Origin: Immundisolibacterales bacterium
Lineage (GTDB): Bacteria > Pseudomonadota > Gammaproteobacteria > HK1
DNA length: 64,000 nucleotides
Reading direction: 5' to 3'
Assembly (NCBI GenBank): GCA_026712715.1
Contig: JAPOPW010000062.1
Coordinates: 1 to 64,000 of the forward strand
In this document: positions 8,377 through 17,014 of the stretch, piece after piece
Layout: every line of letters starts with the position of its first letter
How positions within the stretch are numbered: position 1 is the first letter of the stretch
Program-made: the position numbers and the translations under genes
Notes under the pieces: generated by a model
Databases searched by the model: none
The model's input: the letters and a program-made list of their open reading frames with translations, nothing else
What the model was told of the DNA's origin: nothing

Positions 8377-9165
8377 ATGACGACCCAGGAAAGCTCCACC
8401 CCCATCCTCACCATTGACGGCCCACGCGCCGACATCCGGTTCAATCGCCCGGACAAGCTGAATCGCATCGAGCCCGCGGCCCTCGCGGCGCTCGACCGCC
8501 ACCTCGACGCCATCGAGAGCGACCCCGCGTTGCGGGTCGTCGTCCTGACCGGAACCGGCCGGGTGTTCGGGGCCGGCTACCACATCGGCGATCTCGACGA
8601 ACAGCACTCGGGCACCCGTACCCCGACCGGCGACGAGGTCGACTTCGAGACGGTCGCGAACCGCCTCGAAGGCTGCCCGCTCCCCACCATCTGCCGGCTG
8701 AACGGCAGCGTGTACGGGGGCTCCACCGACCTCGCCCTCGCCTGCGACTTCCGGATCGGCGTCGCGGGGACGGAGATGGTGATGCCGGCCGCGCGCCTCG
8801 GCACCCACTACTACCAGGGGGGAATCGAACGCTACGTGACCCGGCTCGGCGTCGGCGCGGCGAAGCGGCTGTTCATGGCCTCGGTGCCCCAGTCGAGCGA
8901 AGAAATGGTGCGGATCGGGTTTCTCGACGAGGCGGTGCCGGCGGAGGAGCTGGACGCCCGCGTCGACGCGCTCGCCGCCCGCCTCGCCCGCAACGCCCCC
9001 CTCGCGGTCCGCAACATGAAGCGTGCGATGAACCAGATCGCGGTGAACCGACTCGATGTGGAGGCGTTCCGCGCCGGCTACGAGGCGTGCCAGCAATCGC
9101 AGGACTTCCGCGAGGGGGTGCGGGCCTGGAAGGAGAAACGCACTCCGGTCTTCGAGGGGCGCTGA
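8377..9165 (+). CDS. Enoyl-CoA hydratase/isomerase family protein
   Basis: The 262-residue crotonase-fold protein has RFNRPDKLNRIEP near the N-terminus, the first oxyanion segment FGAGYHIGD, and the second LNGSVYGGSTDLALACDFRI. One usual catalytic Glu region reads PAARLGTHYYQGG, so activity could be hydratase, isomerase or another crotonase reaction. The C-terminal tail R-E-G-V-R-A-W-K-E-K-R-T-P-x-F is typical of the family. It is divergent from the acyl-CoA synthetase at 8081, with 295 bp between, and probably serves the same beta-oxidation-type chemistry. Confidence 0.88.
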   Translation: MTTQESSTPILTIDGPRADIRFNRPDKLNRIEPAALAALDRHLDAIESDPALRVVVLTGTGRVFGAGYHIGDLDEQHSGTRTPTGDEVDFETVANRLEGCPLPTICRLNGSVYGGSTDLALACDFRIGVAGTEMVMPAARLGTHYYQGGIERYVTRLGVGAAKRLFMASVPQSSEEMVRIGFLDEAVPAEELDARVDALAARLARNAPLAVRNMKRAMNQIAVNRLDVEAFRAGYEACQQSQDFREGVRAWKEKRTPVFEGR

Positions 9166-9215
9166 TCCGAGGCGAGAGGAGAAAGGCCCCGAGGCGCTCA
9201 GGTGGGAAATGGGGG
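9147..9215 (+). repeat. Direct repeat, copy 1 (contains the 3' end of the crotonase gene)
   Basis: This unit begins GGTCTTCGAGGGGCGCTGAT, which encodes the last codons and stop of the upstream crotonase gene, and continues into noncoding DNA ending in GGGAAATGGGGG. A second, about 69-bp copy lies at 9303-9371 and a short third at 9371-9392. It therefore looks like local duplication of the gene's 3' end. Confidence 0.75.
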
Positions 9216-9302
9216 ATCGGAGCGGGCTTTCGGGTTCAACTGCTCCGATCCGGCTCGTTCAACCGAACCCGAAACTTCGCTCCGACCGCCATTTCACACG
9301 TT

Positions 9303-9371
9303 GGTCTTCGAGGGGCGCTGATCCAAAGGCGAGAAGAGGACGGCCCCGGAGCGCTCAGGTGTGAAACGGGG
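9303..9371 (+). repeat. Direct repeat, copy 2
   Basis: Same unit as 9147-9215 with scattered changes: GGTCTTCGAGGGGCGCTGAT at the start and GTGAAACGGGGG at the end. It lies in noncoding DNA and runs directly into copy 3. Confidence 0.75.
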
Positions 9372-9392
9372 GTCTTCGAGGGGCGCCGATCC
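9371..9392 (+). repeat. Direct repeat, partial copy 3
   Basis: GGTCTTCGAGGGGCGCCGAT starts a third copy that keeps only about 22 bp before diverging into the tail of the CinA-like gene region. Confidence 0.65.
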
Positions 9393-9429
9393 GGCGCCTT
9401 CGGCGGCAGTTCCGCGGGCACGCGGACGG

Positions 9430-10185
9430 CTAGGCGACCTCGCCTTCGACGGGCTCCTCGCCGAGCTCCCGGACGGTCGCGCGAAAGCTCGCGGCGGCGG
9501 CGCCGAGGGCGCCCGGATCGCGGCTCCGGAACACGATCGACGTGCCGTAGCGCTTCTTCCGGTAGAACGGGTACGAGCCGATCTCGACGGCGGGACGCCA
9601 CTCCTCCTGGATCGCGCGCAGGCGCTCCGCCACCGCCCCCTCGCCGAGGAAGCACGATATCGTGACCGATTCCGCGGGGGCTCCGCCCTCGAGCTCGTGG
9701 GCGATCTCCTCGAACATCGCCTGCATGATCGCCGGAACCCCGGCGAACACGTAGACGTTCTCGACCCGGAACCCCGGAGCATGGCTCACCGGGTTCTTGA
9801 CGAGCGACGCGCCCTCCGGAATTCGGGCCATGCGCAGGCGCGCCTCGTTCAGCATCTCCGGCGGATAGTTCGCCCGCAGCACCGCCACCGCGTCCGGATG
9901 ATGCCCGATCCCCACCCCGAACGCCCGGGCAATCGAATCCGCGGTGATGTCGTCGTGGGTGGGACCGATCCCCCCCGACGTGAACACGTACCGGTAGCGC
10001 GCCCGGGTCTCGTTGACGGCGGCCACGATCATGGCTTCGTCATCGGGAATCACGCGCGCTTCGCGAAGCTCGATCCCGAGCTCCGAGAGCCGGCGCGCGA
10101 CGTGGTTGAGATTGCGGTCCGGAGTCCGGCCCGAGAGCACCTCGTTGCCGATCACCAGCATGCAGGCGGTCATTTCGCTGCTCAT
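9430..10185 (-). CDS. CinA-like molybdopterin-binding domain protein
   Basis: The 251-residue protein contains the MoaB/Mog-like (MoCF) domain of CinA: LVIGNEVLSGRTPDRN near the N-terminus, TSGGIGPTHDDITADSIA, and VYVFAGVPAIMQAMFEE. The C-terminal NMN-deamidase domain of full CinA is absent, which is common for the short stand-alone form. ATG 10185 gives MSSEMTACMLVIGNE; the in-frame upstream extension is Arg-rich and not family-like. The exact role of the short form is uncertain. Confidence 0.85.
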   Translation of the reverse strand: MSSEMTACMLVIGNEVLSGRTPDRNLNHVARRLSELGIELREARVIPDDEAMIVAAVNETRARYRYVFTSGGIGPTHDDITADSIARAFGVGIGHHPDAVAVLRANYPPEMLNEARLRMARIPEGASLVKNPVSHAPGFRVENVYVFAGVPAIMQAMFEEIAHELEGGAPAESVTISCFLGEGAVAERLRAIQEEWRPAVEIGSYPFYRKKRYGTSIVFRSRDPGALGAAAASFRATVRELGEEPVEGEVA

Positions 10186-10440
10186 CGGTCCGGCGAGGAT
10201 TCCCCTCCGGCCAATGAGACCGGTTCGAGGCCACCAGGCTTCTCGCGAACCTGCGCGGCGCCGCGCCCGTGGAGATGCCCGCACATCTCCCGGCCGCAAA
10301 CTCGTTTCCTTGCGTCCACGAAACCGCCCTGCAAGTCCGGCTCACCCGTCGCGATGACGACACCTCGAGGAGTCTAGCGTATCATTCCCTCGCCCCTTGG
10401 AATTCGTCCGTACCCGCGCAGGCCGCAGGGAGTGTCACCC

Positions 10441-11544
10441 ATGCACGTCGGCTACTCCGCCATCTTTCAGAACCCGGACGACGCCTTGTCCGACTACGAG
10501 GTCTACCGCAACGAGCTCCGGTTCGCCGAGATGGCGGAGCCCCTCGGATTCGAGTCGATCTGGTCGGTCGAGCATCACTTCACCGACTACACGATGTGCC
10601 CCGACGTGGTGCAGTTCCTCACCTACATGGCCGGCCGGACCGAGCGCGCGAAGCTCGGCACGATGGTGGTGGTGCTGCCGTGGCACGATCCCATGCGGGT
10701 GGCGGAGAAGGTCGCCATGCTGGACAACATCTCCGGCGGGCGGGTCATTCTCGGGATCGGCCGCGGGCTCGGCCGGGTGGAGTTTGAAGGATTCCGGGTG
10801 GACATGAACGAGTCGCGGCAGCGGTTCGTCGAATATGCCGAGTATGTGCTCGAGGGTCTCGAGAAGGGCCACGTGGAGTACGACGGCGAGTTCGTGAAGC
10901 AGCCGCGCCGCGACCTTCGCCCCGCCCCGTTCCGCACCTTTCGGGGCCGCACCTACGCGGCGGCGGTGTCCCCGGAATCCTCCCGGATCATGGCCAAGCT
11001 CGGAGTCGGCCTCCTCATCGTGCCCCAGAAGCCGTGGGAAGACGTCGAGCGCGAGATTGGCGAGTACCGGGTGCTCTACCGCGAGGTGAACGGCACGGAG
11101 CCGCCGCCGCCGCTCGTCGCGGGGTGGACGTTCGTGGACGAGAGCGCCGACCGCGCGGAAGAGATGGCCATGCGGTACATCGGCAAGTACTACGACACGG
11201 TGATGAAGCACTACGAGTTCAAGCGCGACCACCTGAAATCCACCCGCGGCTACGAGTACTACGCGTCGCTCACGAAGTACATCGACAAGCGGGGCCAGGA
11301 CGGAGCCGCGGCGGACTTCGCGCGCCTGCACACCTGGGGGACCCCGGAACAGGTGTACGAGAAGATCATGGACATCCATCGAGCCGTCGGCCACAACGGT
11401 TTCATGGCCATCACGAGCTACTCCGGCATGCCCTGGAACGAGGCGGAGCGCAACATGCGCCTCTTCGCCCGCGAGGTGATGCCGGAGCTCAAGAAATTCG
11501 ATTGCGAAGCACCGCAGTTCGAGCTGGAGGCGGCGGCGGACTGA
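10441..11544 (+). CDS. LLM-class flavin-dependent oxidoreductase (copy A)
   Basis: The 367-residue luciferase-like TIM-barrel protein has an early E-H-H-F-T-D-Y block, then GTMVVVLPWHDP, GGRVILGIGRGLG and the C-terminal G-T-P-E-Q-V. It should use reduced F420 or FMN; substrate unknown. The start at 10441 is preferred over GTG 10432 because GGGAG lies 9 nt upstream and the close paralogue at 57027-58169 begins at the same point (MHxGY). The two proteins align along nearly all of their length, so the window holds a duplicated function. Confidence 0.88.
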   Translation: MHVGYSAIFQNPDDALSDYEVYRNELRFAEMAEPLGFESIWSVEHHFTDYTMCPDVVQFLTYMAGRTERAKLGTMVVVLPWHDPMRVAEKVAMLDNISGGRVILGIGRGLGRVEFEGFRVDMNESRQRFVEYAEYVLEGLEKGHVEYDGEFVKQPRRDLRPAPFRTFRGRTYAAAVSPESSRIMAKLGVGLLIVPQKPWEDVEREIGEYRVLYREVNGTEPPPPLVAGWTFVDESADRAEEMAMRYIGKYYDTVMKHYEFKRDHLKSTRGYEYYASLTKYIDKRGQDGAAADFARLHTWGTPEQVYEKIMDIHRAVGHNGFMAITSYSGMPWNEAERNMRLFAREVMPELKKFDCEAPQFELEAAAD

Positions 11545-11672
11545 GCCGGGGCACCGGCGTCAAGGCCGAACGGCACGCGGCGGCGTCCACGGGACCGGGG
11601 GAGACCGGAGGGATGAGCGCCCACGAGTCCGCCGGCTCCATGGCGGCGCGCTGAGCTCCGGAGCGAAGAGTC

Positions 11673-12710
11673 GTGGAGTGGCTGGCGGAATTCGGGCTGT
11701 TCCTCGCCAAGGCGGTCACGGTGGTGATCGCGATCGGCGTCGCGGCGGCTTTCGTCGCGGGCGCCGCAGCGCGGCACGCCCGCACGGGGCGAAAGCGCGG
11801 CACCGTTCCCGACGTCGTTCACATCAACCGGGACTATCGCCGGATGACGGCCGCGTTCGAGCGCGCCGCCCTCCCCCGCAAATCGGTCCGGGCCCGGCGC
11901 AAGGCCGACCGGACGGAGCGCAAGTCCCGTGACCGGGAGGAACGACGGCGCCTCGCGGGAGGCGTCGACGAAGGCAGGCGCCGCCGGGTCTTCGTCCTCG
12001 ACTTCAAGGGCGACCTTCGCGCGAGTGGCGTGGACGCGCTGCGCGACGAGGTGACGATGGTGCTCGCGGTTGCCCGCGAACGCGACGAGGTGGTGGTCCG
12101 GATCGAGAATTCCGGCGGGGCCGCCCACGGCCATGGCCTCGGGGCCTCGCAGCTCGCCCGCATTCGTGCGCGCAGGATTCCGCTCACCGTGACGGTGGAC
12201 CGGGTCGCGGCGAGCGGGGGCTACATGATGGCCTGCGTAGCGGACCGGATCCTCGCCGCACCGTTCGCGGTCGTCGGCTCCATCGGCGCGTTCGCGGCAA
12301 TTCCGAACCTCCACCGCCTGCTCGAATCGCGCGGCGTCGACGTGGAGGAGTTCCAGGCCGGGGAGTTCAAGCGCACCGTGACCATGCTGGGGAAGAACAC
12401 GGACGAGGGACGCGCCAAGCTCCAGGACCAGCTCGACAACATCCACAAGCTCTTCCGCGAGTTCGTGGCCGAATACCGCCCCTCCCTCGACATGGAGCGG
12501 GTATCGACCGGAGAGTACTGGCACGGACGCGATGCGCTGGACCTCAACCTGGTCGACGAGCTTCGAACGAGCGACGACTACCTGTACGAGGCGAGCCGCG
12601 AGGCGGATCTCTATCATTTCCGGGGAGCCGGGCGCCCACGGCTCCGGCATCGTCTCGCCGAGCTCGCCGAGCTCGCGATCGATCGATTCTCCATTCACCT
12701 CGCGCGTTGA
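11673..12710 (+). CDS. sohB: SohB-type membrane serine protease (S49)
   Basis: The 345-residue protein starts at GTG. A single N-terminal membrane segment (about residues 5-30) is followed by a long basic linker and an S49 (signal peptide peptidase A-like) domain: VFVLDFKGDL, VVVRIENSGGAAHGHG, then VAASGGYMMACVAD with nucleophile Ser181, GSIGAF, and FQAGEFKRTVTMLGKN with general base Lys233. Length and layout match SohB of gammaproteobacteria, which faces the periplasm and cleaves membrane or misfolded proteins. SohB is a useful lineage marker here. Confidence 0.9.
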   Translation: MEWLAEFGLFLAKAVTVVIAIGVAAAFVAGAAARHARTGRKRGTVPDVVHINRDYRRMTAAFERAALPRKSVRARRKADRTERKSRDREERRRLAGGVDEGRRRRVFVLDFKGDLRASGVDALRDEVTMVLAVARERDEVVVRIENSGGAAHGHGLGASQLARIRARRIPLTVTVDRVAASGGYMMACVADRILAAPFAVVGSIGAFAAIPNLHRLLESRGVDVEEFQAGEFKRTVTMLGKNTDEGRAKLQDQLDNIHKLFREFVAEYRPSLDMERVSTGEYWHGRDALDLNLVDELRTSDDYLYEASREADLYHFRGAGRPRLRHRLAELAELAIDRFSIHLAR

Positions 12711-12776
12711 GCCGAGCTCGGTCCGGAGGCTGGTACCCATGCACGCGAAACCGCGACACGCACGGCGGCGGACGGC

Positions 12777-13982
12777 GTGACCACGTCGGATCGCACCGCG
12801 GGCGAGACCGTTCGCAGGACCCCTCTCCACGACTGGCACCGTGCGAACGGCGGCCGGATGGTCGAGTTCGCGGGCTGGGACATGCCGGTGCAGTATCGAA
12901 GCGGAATCGTCGCGGAGCACCTCGCGACCCGGCGACGGGCCGGCCTGTTCGACGTGTCCCACATGGGTCGATTCCGCTTCCGGGGGGCAGGGGCGGAGGC
13001 AGCGCTCGGGAGGGTGCTGACCAACGACCCGGCGCGCCTGGCCCCGGGTCGCTCCCAGTACACGTTCATCGCCAACGAGCGGGGGGGAGCGGAGGACGAC
13101 GCCTACCTCTACCGGCTGGATCGGGACGATTTCGTGCTCGTGGTGAACGCGTCGAACGCAGCGCACGATCGCGCCTGGCTCGAGGGCCGTCTGGAAGGGG
13201 AGGTTCGGCTGGCCGACGAGACCGAGCCGGTCGCGATGGTCGCGCTGCAGGGACCGGACTCCGAACGGATGCTCGAAACGATCGCGCCTCCGGGCTCGCT
13301 TCCGGCGACGCGGCGCAACGAGCACGCCTGCAGCCGCTTCGAAGACGCGGGACTCGTGGTCGCGCGGACCGGATATACCGGCGAGGCGGTCTGTTTCGAG
13401 CTCTTCGTCGAGGCCGGGCGCGCGGACAGCCTGTGGAGTCGTCTCGTCGCATCGGGGGCCGCCCCGGTCGGACTCGGCGCGCGCGATTCCCTCCGCCTCC
13501 AGGCCGGTCTCCCGCTCTACGGGCACGAGCTCGGCGATGACCCGGATGGCGTGGAGATTCCGATATTCGCGAACGCCCTCGCCCGTTTCGGGGTGCGGAG
13601 TCCGGGCGGCGGGACGGACTACGTGGGTCGCACCGCGCTCGAGCGCCAGCGCGAGGAGTTCGACCGGCTGCGGCGCGGTGAAGCCGGTACCGGGCAATTC
13701 CTGCCCCGCGTCGTCGCTCCAATCGCGGTCTTCGGGGGTCGCCGCCCGCTTCGGGCGGGCCAGAAGGTGTTGCACGATGACCGGCACGTGGGATTCGTGA
13801 CATCGGGGACCAGCGTGCCGACCGGCCGGGAGGACGCTGCCGGCCGGCCGGAGATGCGGCCCATCGGACTCGTTCTGGTCGACAGCTCCGTCCCCTACGG
13901 TAGCGGGGAGCGGGTCCGGCTGCGGGTCCTCGACGCCCGCGGGAATGAGAACGAGGCGGAGATCGTCCCGGGGAATCTCTGA
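12777..13982 (+). CDS. gcvT: Aminomethyltransferase, glycine cleavage T protein
   Basis: The 401-residue folate-binding T-protein starts at GTG 12777. It has TPLHDWHRANGGRMVEFAGW, an S-G-I-V-A-E-H segment, LFDVSHMGRFRFRG, then RTGYTGEAVCFELFV and GARDSLRLQAGLPLYGHEL, all diagnostic of GcvT. It transfers the methylene group from lipoyl-H protein to tetrahydrofolate. No gcvH or gcvP neighbours are present, so a related dimethylglycine/sarcosine-type demethylase role is possible. An insertion near residues 270-300 and a long linker before the C-terminal barrel are slightly unusual. Confidence 0.85.
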   Translation: MTTSDRTAGETVRRTPLHDWHRANGGRMVEFAGWDMPVQYRSGIVAEHLATRRRAGLFDVSHMGRFRFRGAGAEAALGRVLTNDPARLAPGRSQYTFIANERGGAEDDAYLYRLDRDDFVLVVNASNAAHDRAWLEGRLEGEVRLADETEPVAMVALQGPDSERMLETIAPPGSLPATRRNEHACSRFEDAGLVVARTGYTGEAVCFELFVEAGRADSLWSRLVASGAAPVGLGARDSLRLQAGLPLYGHELGDDPDGVEIPIFANALARFGVRSPGGGTDYVGRTALERQREEFDRLRRGEAGTGQFLPRVVAPIAVFGGRRPLRAGQKVLHDDRHVGFVTSGTSVPTGREDAAGRPEMRPIGLVLVDSSVPYGSGERVRLRVLDARGNENEAEIVPGNL

Positions 13983-14160
13983 GCGGAACCGTCCCCAATC
14001 CCGGCCGGAGTCGCCTCCACGACCCGCCGGACGGTTCGCTCGATCGTAATTCCGCACTGCCTGAACCGTTCAACTCCGGCCTCCGGACGATGGTTGGTCG
14101 GGTCCCGGAACGGCTCGGTTTGGTGTAGATTCGGCGTACCCAAATCCGGAAAACGAGCGC

Positions 14161-15363
14161 ATGGCGACCATGGAAGCGAACCCCGCAGAGGACGGAGGGA
14201 TCCGGCCGGCGAAGATCCTCGTTGTCGACGACGAACCGGACCTCGAGATCCTCGTCCGCCAGAAGTTCCGCCGAAGGATTCGCCGCGGCGAGTTCGAATT
14301 CACCTTTGCCCAGAACGGACTCGAGGCGCTGGAACGCCTGGCCGAGAACCCCGAGCTCGAGATGATCCTCTCGGACATCAACATGCCGCGGCTCGACGGG
14401 CTGTCGCTGCTCAACGCGCTCGGCGACGTGAACCCGGAGATCCGGGCGGTAATGGTTTCGGCCTACGGCGACATGGACAACATCCGGACCGCCATGAACC
14501 GTGGCGCGTTCGACTTCGTGACCAAGCCCATCGATTTCGAGGACCTCGAGACCACGATCGACAAGACCCTCCGGCACTCGCGGGTCATGCGCGAGGCGCT
14601 GTCCTCGCAGAACCAGCTCCACGCCCTGCGCCAGGAGCTGAACATCGCCCATTCCATGCAGCTCTCCATCCTCCCGACCTCGTTTCCTTCGACACCGGAG
14701 TACGAGGTCCACGGCCGCGTCATTCCGGCGAAGGAGGTGGGCGGCGACTTCTACGACGTCTATCGGCTGGAGGACGGCCAGCTCGGCATCGTGATCGCGG
14801 ACGTTTCGGGAAAGGGAATTCCGGCCGCGCTGTTCATGATGGTCTGCCGGACGCTCCTCAAGGGCATCGCGATCGGGATGGCCTCGCCCGCGGAGGCCCT
14901 TACCGAGGCGAACGCCCTGCTCCACGCGGAGAATCAGGCGAGCATGTTCGTCACCGTCTTCTACGGGGTGTTCAATCCGCGAAGCGGGGCGCTCACCTTC
15001 GCGAACGCGGGACACGAGCCTCCCGTCGTGCGCCGACTCGACGGTTCGACGGAAGCGCTGCCGTTCACGGGCGGCGTGCCGCTCGGAATCGTCGACGACA
15101 TGCAGTTCGAGGAACGCACGAGCAATATCGAGTCCGGAGAGTTCGTGTACCTCTTCACGGACGGGGTGACGGAGGCCCTGAACGAAGCGGAAGAGGAGTT
15201 CGGGAACGACCGAGTCCACGAAACGATTTCGGGTGTCGACCCGGGCCCGGCCCGGGAAGCGGTCGAGGCTCTTGTGCGGACCGTTGTCCGGTTCAGTGGC
15301 GAGGCGGAGCAGTTCGACGACCTGACGTGCCTGGTACTGAAGGCAGGAGGGAACTCCCAGTGA
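14161..15363 (+). CDS. Response regulator fused to PP2C (SpoIIE/RsbU) phosphatase
   Basis: Of 400 residues, 18-135 form a receiver domain: ILVVDDEPD with acidic pocket Asp23/Asp24, phosphoacceptor Asp72 in ILSDINMPRLDG, and Lys122 in VTKPIDF. A short coiled linker follows (EALSSQNQLHALRQELNIAH). From about residue 185 a SpoIIE-type phosphatase has EVGGDFYDVY, VIADVSGKGIPAALFMM and the C-terminal FDDLTCLVL, the metal-binding aspartates of PP2C. Such proteins dephosphorylate an anti-anti-sigma STAS protein when the receiver is phosphorylated. First gene of an operon whose four genes overlap by 4 nt each. A stand-alone STAS protein lies at 62024-62371. Confidence 0.92.
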   Translation: MATMEANPAEDGGIRPAKILVVDDEPDLEILVRQKFRRRIRRGEFEFTFAQNGLEALERLAENPELEMILSDINMPRLDGLSLLNALGDVNPEIRAVMVSAYGDMDNIRTAMNRGAFDFVTKPIDFEDLETTIDKTLRHSRVMREALSSQNQLHALRQELNIAHSMQLSILPTSFPSTPEYEVHGRVIPAKEVGGDFYDVYRLEDGQLGIVIADVSGKGIPAALFMMVCRTLLKGIAIGMASPAEALTEANALLHAENQASMFVTVFYGVFNPRSGALTFANAGHEPPVVRRLDGSTEALPFTGGVPLGIVDDMQFEERTSNIESGEFVYLFTDGVTEALNEAEEEFGNDRVHETISGVDPGPAREAVEALVRTVVRFSGEAEQFDDLTCLVLKAGGNSQ

Positions 15364-15803
15364 CCGAGAGCACCAGCGACGGAACCCTGAGCATCGTGCT
15401 CAAGAACGACAGCTACGAGCTCGAACGCCTGTCCGCCGCCCTCGACGATTTTGCGGACCGGCATGAAATGTCCGACAGGGCGCGGTTCCATCTCCAGCTC
15501 TGCCTCGAAGAGATGGTCCTGAACGTCATCAACTACGGTTTCGACGACGAAGGGGAGCACGAGATTCACGTCGAGTTCCGGTTCCACATCGACTCCCGTG
15601 TCGTCACCGTCGACATCCTCGACGACGGCCGTGAGTTCGATCCCCTCACCCAGGTCCCCAAGCCCGACACCGAAGCGAAGCTGGAGGACCGCACGGTGGG
15701 CGGCCTCGGCGTGCATTTCGTGCGCACGTTCATGGACGAAGCCAACTACCGGCACGAAGGGGGCAAGAATCGCCTGACCCTGACCAAGAACGTAGGGTCG
15801 TGA
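15360..15803 (+). CDS. Anti-sigma regulatory factor-type ATP-binding protein (RsbW/HATPase)
   Basis: The 147-residue GHKL-fold kinase starts at GTG inside the GTGA overlap with the phosphatase stop. It has the N-box LEEMVLNVINYGF, the G1 box DILDDGREFDP, and the G2-like GGLGVHFVRTFMD. RsbW/SpoIIAB-type proteins bind a sigma factor or other partner and phosphorylate a STAS antagonist on Ser. The tight pairing with the PP2C phosphatase makes a partner-switch module likely; no sigma factor or STAS gene is adjacent. Confidence 0.9.
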   Translation: MTESTSDGTLSIVLKNDSYELERLSAALDDFADRHEMSDRARFHLQLCLEEMVLNVINYGFDDEGEHEIHVEFRFHIDSRVVTVDILDDGREFDPLTQVPKPDTEAKLEDRTVGGLGVHFVRTFMDEANYRHEGGKNRLTLTKNVGS

Positions 15804-17014
15804 CCGCACCCGCCGGCGTCCGCTCGTTGCGTTCGGCCGCAATCCGCTCCACGGGCGCGGCCCTTGCGCTCTCTGCGGCGATGGCCGCCGTATCGGTCCG
15901 GGCGGCGGAGATTCCGGGCGTCACGGAAGACCGTGTCCTGTTCGGCCAGTCCGCCGCGTTTTCCGGCCCCGCGCAAGCGCTCGGACGCGGCATGCAGCTC
16001 GGTATCCGCACGGCGTTCGAGGAGTCCAACCGAGCGGGCGGGGTGCACGGGCGCAGGCTCGAGCTCGTTTCGCTCGACGACACCTACGAGCCCGAGCTCG
16101 CGATCGCCAACACCCGCCAACTCATCGAAGAGGAGCACGTATTCGCCCTCGTCGGTGCGGTCGGAACGCCGACCTCGAACGCCGCCGAGCCGATTGCGTC
16201 CGCGGCCGGCGTGCCGTACATCGGACCCTTCACGGGAGCGGAGTTCCTGCGCAGCCGGACCCGCCCCATGGTGATCAATGTCCGAGCTTCCTATTTTCAG
16301 GAAACGGAGGAGATGGTCGAACGACTGTCGACCGACCTCGGAATCCACCGGATCGGGATCCTCTACCAGGACGACTCGTACGGACTCGCGGGGTTCAAGG
16401 GCCTGAACCGTGCGCTCAAGCGGCGCGACCTCGAGATCGCGGCGGTCGGGACCTATCCCCGCAATACGACGGCGGTGAAGAGCGCGGTGCTCGATCTCAG
16501 CCGAAGCCGGGTCGAGGCGGTGGTGATCATCGGCGCGTACCGGCCCGTCGCGGCGTTCATACGATGGTCGCGTCTGCTGGGTTTCGATCCCGTCTTCGTC
16601 AACATCTCGTTCGTCGGCAGCAACGCGCTCGCGCACGAGCTCAGGGAGGACGGAAACGGGGTGCTCGTGACCCAGGTGGTCCCTTTCCCCGGTGACCGCT
16701 CCATTCCGATCGTCGACGACTACCAACGGGCCCTCGCCGCGAACTCTCCGGACAGCGAGCCCGGGTTCGTCTCTCTCGAGGGCTATATCGTCGGCCGTTT
16801 CGTCGTCGAGGCACTCGACCGCGCGGGAAGCGATCTCACGCGCAACGGCTTCATCAACGCGGTAACCCTGACGGGCGTGCACGATCTCGGCGGATTCGAG
16901 CTCGAGTTCGGGCCCATCGACAACCAGGGCTCGGACCGGGTGTTCCTCACCGAGATCGGCCCGGAAGGAAGCTATCGTCCCATCGAGCGACTCGCCAGAC
17001 GGACGGGCCCATGA
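15800..17014 (+). CDS. Periplasmic ligand-binding protein, type 1 (LivJ/urea-like)
   Basis: The 404-residue protein has a signal peptide (residues 1-36, hydrophobic ALALSAAMAAVSVRAAE). The mature part is a type-1 periplasmic-binding fold: VLFGQSAAFSGPAQALGRGM, GRRLELVSLDDTYEPE, F-A-L-V-G-A-V-G-T-P-T, IGPFTGAEFLR, IGILYQDDSYGLAG. Relatives bind amino acids, amides or similar solutes. No permease or ATPase is adjacent. Instead it is translationally coupled to the sensor kinase (ATGA overlap at its stop) and to the anti-sigma protein, so it probably presents a ligand to the kinase rather than feeding a transporter (inference). Confidence 0.9.
   Translation: MTAPAGVRSLRSAAIRSTGAALALSAAMAAVSVRAAEIPGVTEDRVLFGQSAAFSGPAQALGRGMQLGIRTAFEESNRAGGVHGRRLELVSLDDTYEPELAIANTRQLIEEEHVFALVGAVGTPTSNAAEPIASAAGVPYIGPFTGAEFLRSRTRPMVINVRASYFQETEEMVERLSTDLGIHRIGILYQDDSYGLAGFKGLNRALKRRDLEIAAVGTYPRNTTAVKSAVLDLSRSRVEAVVIIGAYRPVAAFIRWSRLLGFDPVFVNISFVGSNALAHELREDGNGVLVTQVVPFPGDRSIPIVDDYQRALAANSPDSEPGFVSLEGYIVGRFVVEALDRAGSDLTRNGFINAVTLTGVHDLGGFELEFGPIDNQGSDRVFLTEIGPEGSYRPIERLARRTGP

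Noticed and set aside
11418..14057. An 879-codon minus-strand frame.
   Set aside because: It covers sohB and gcvT in antisense and is composed of Arg/Glu/Pro-rich sequence only.
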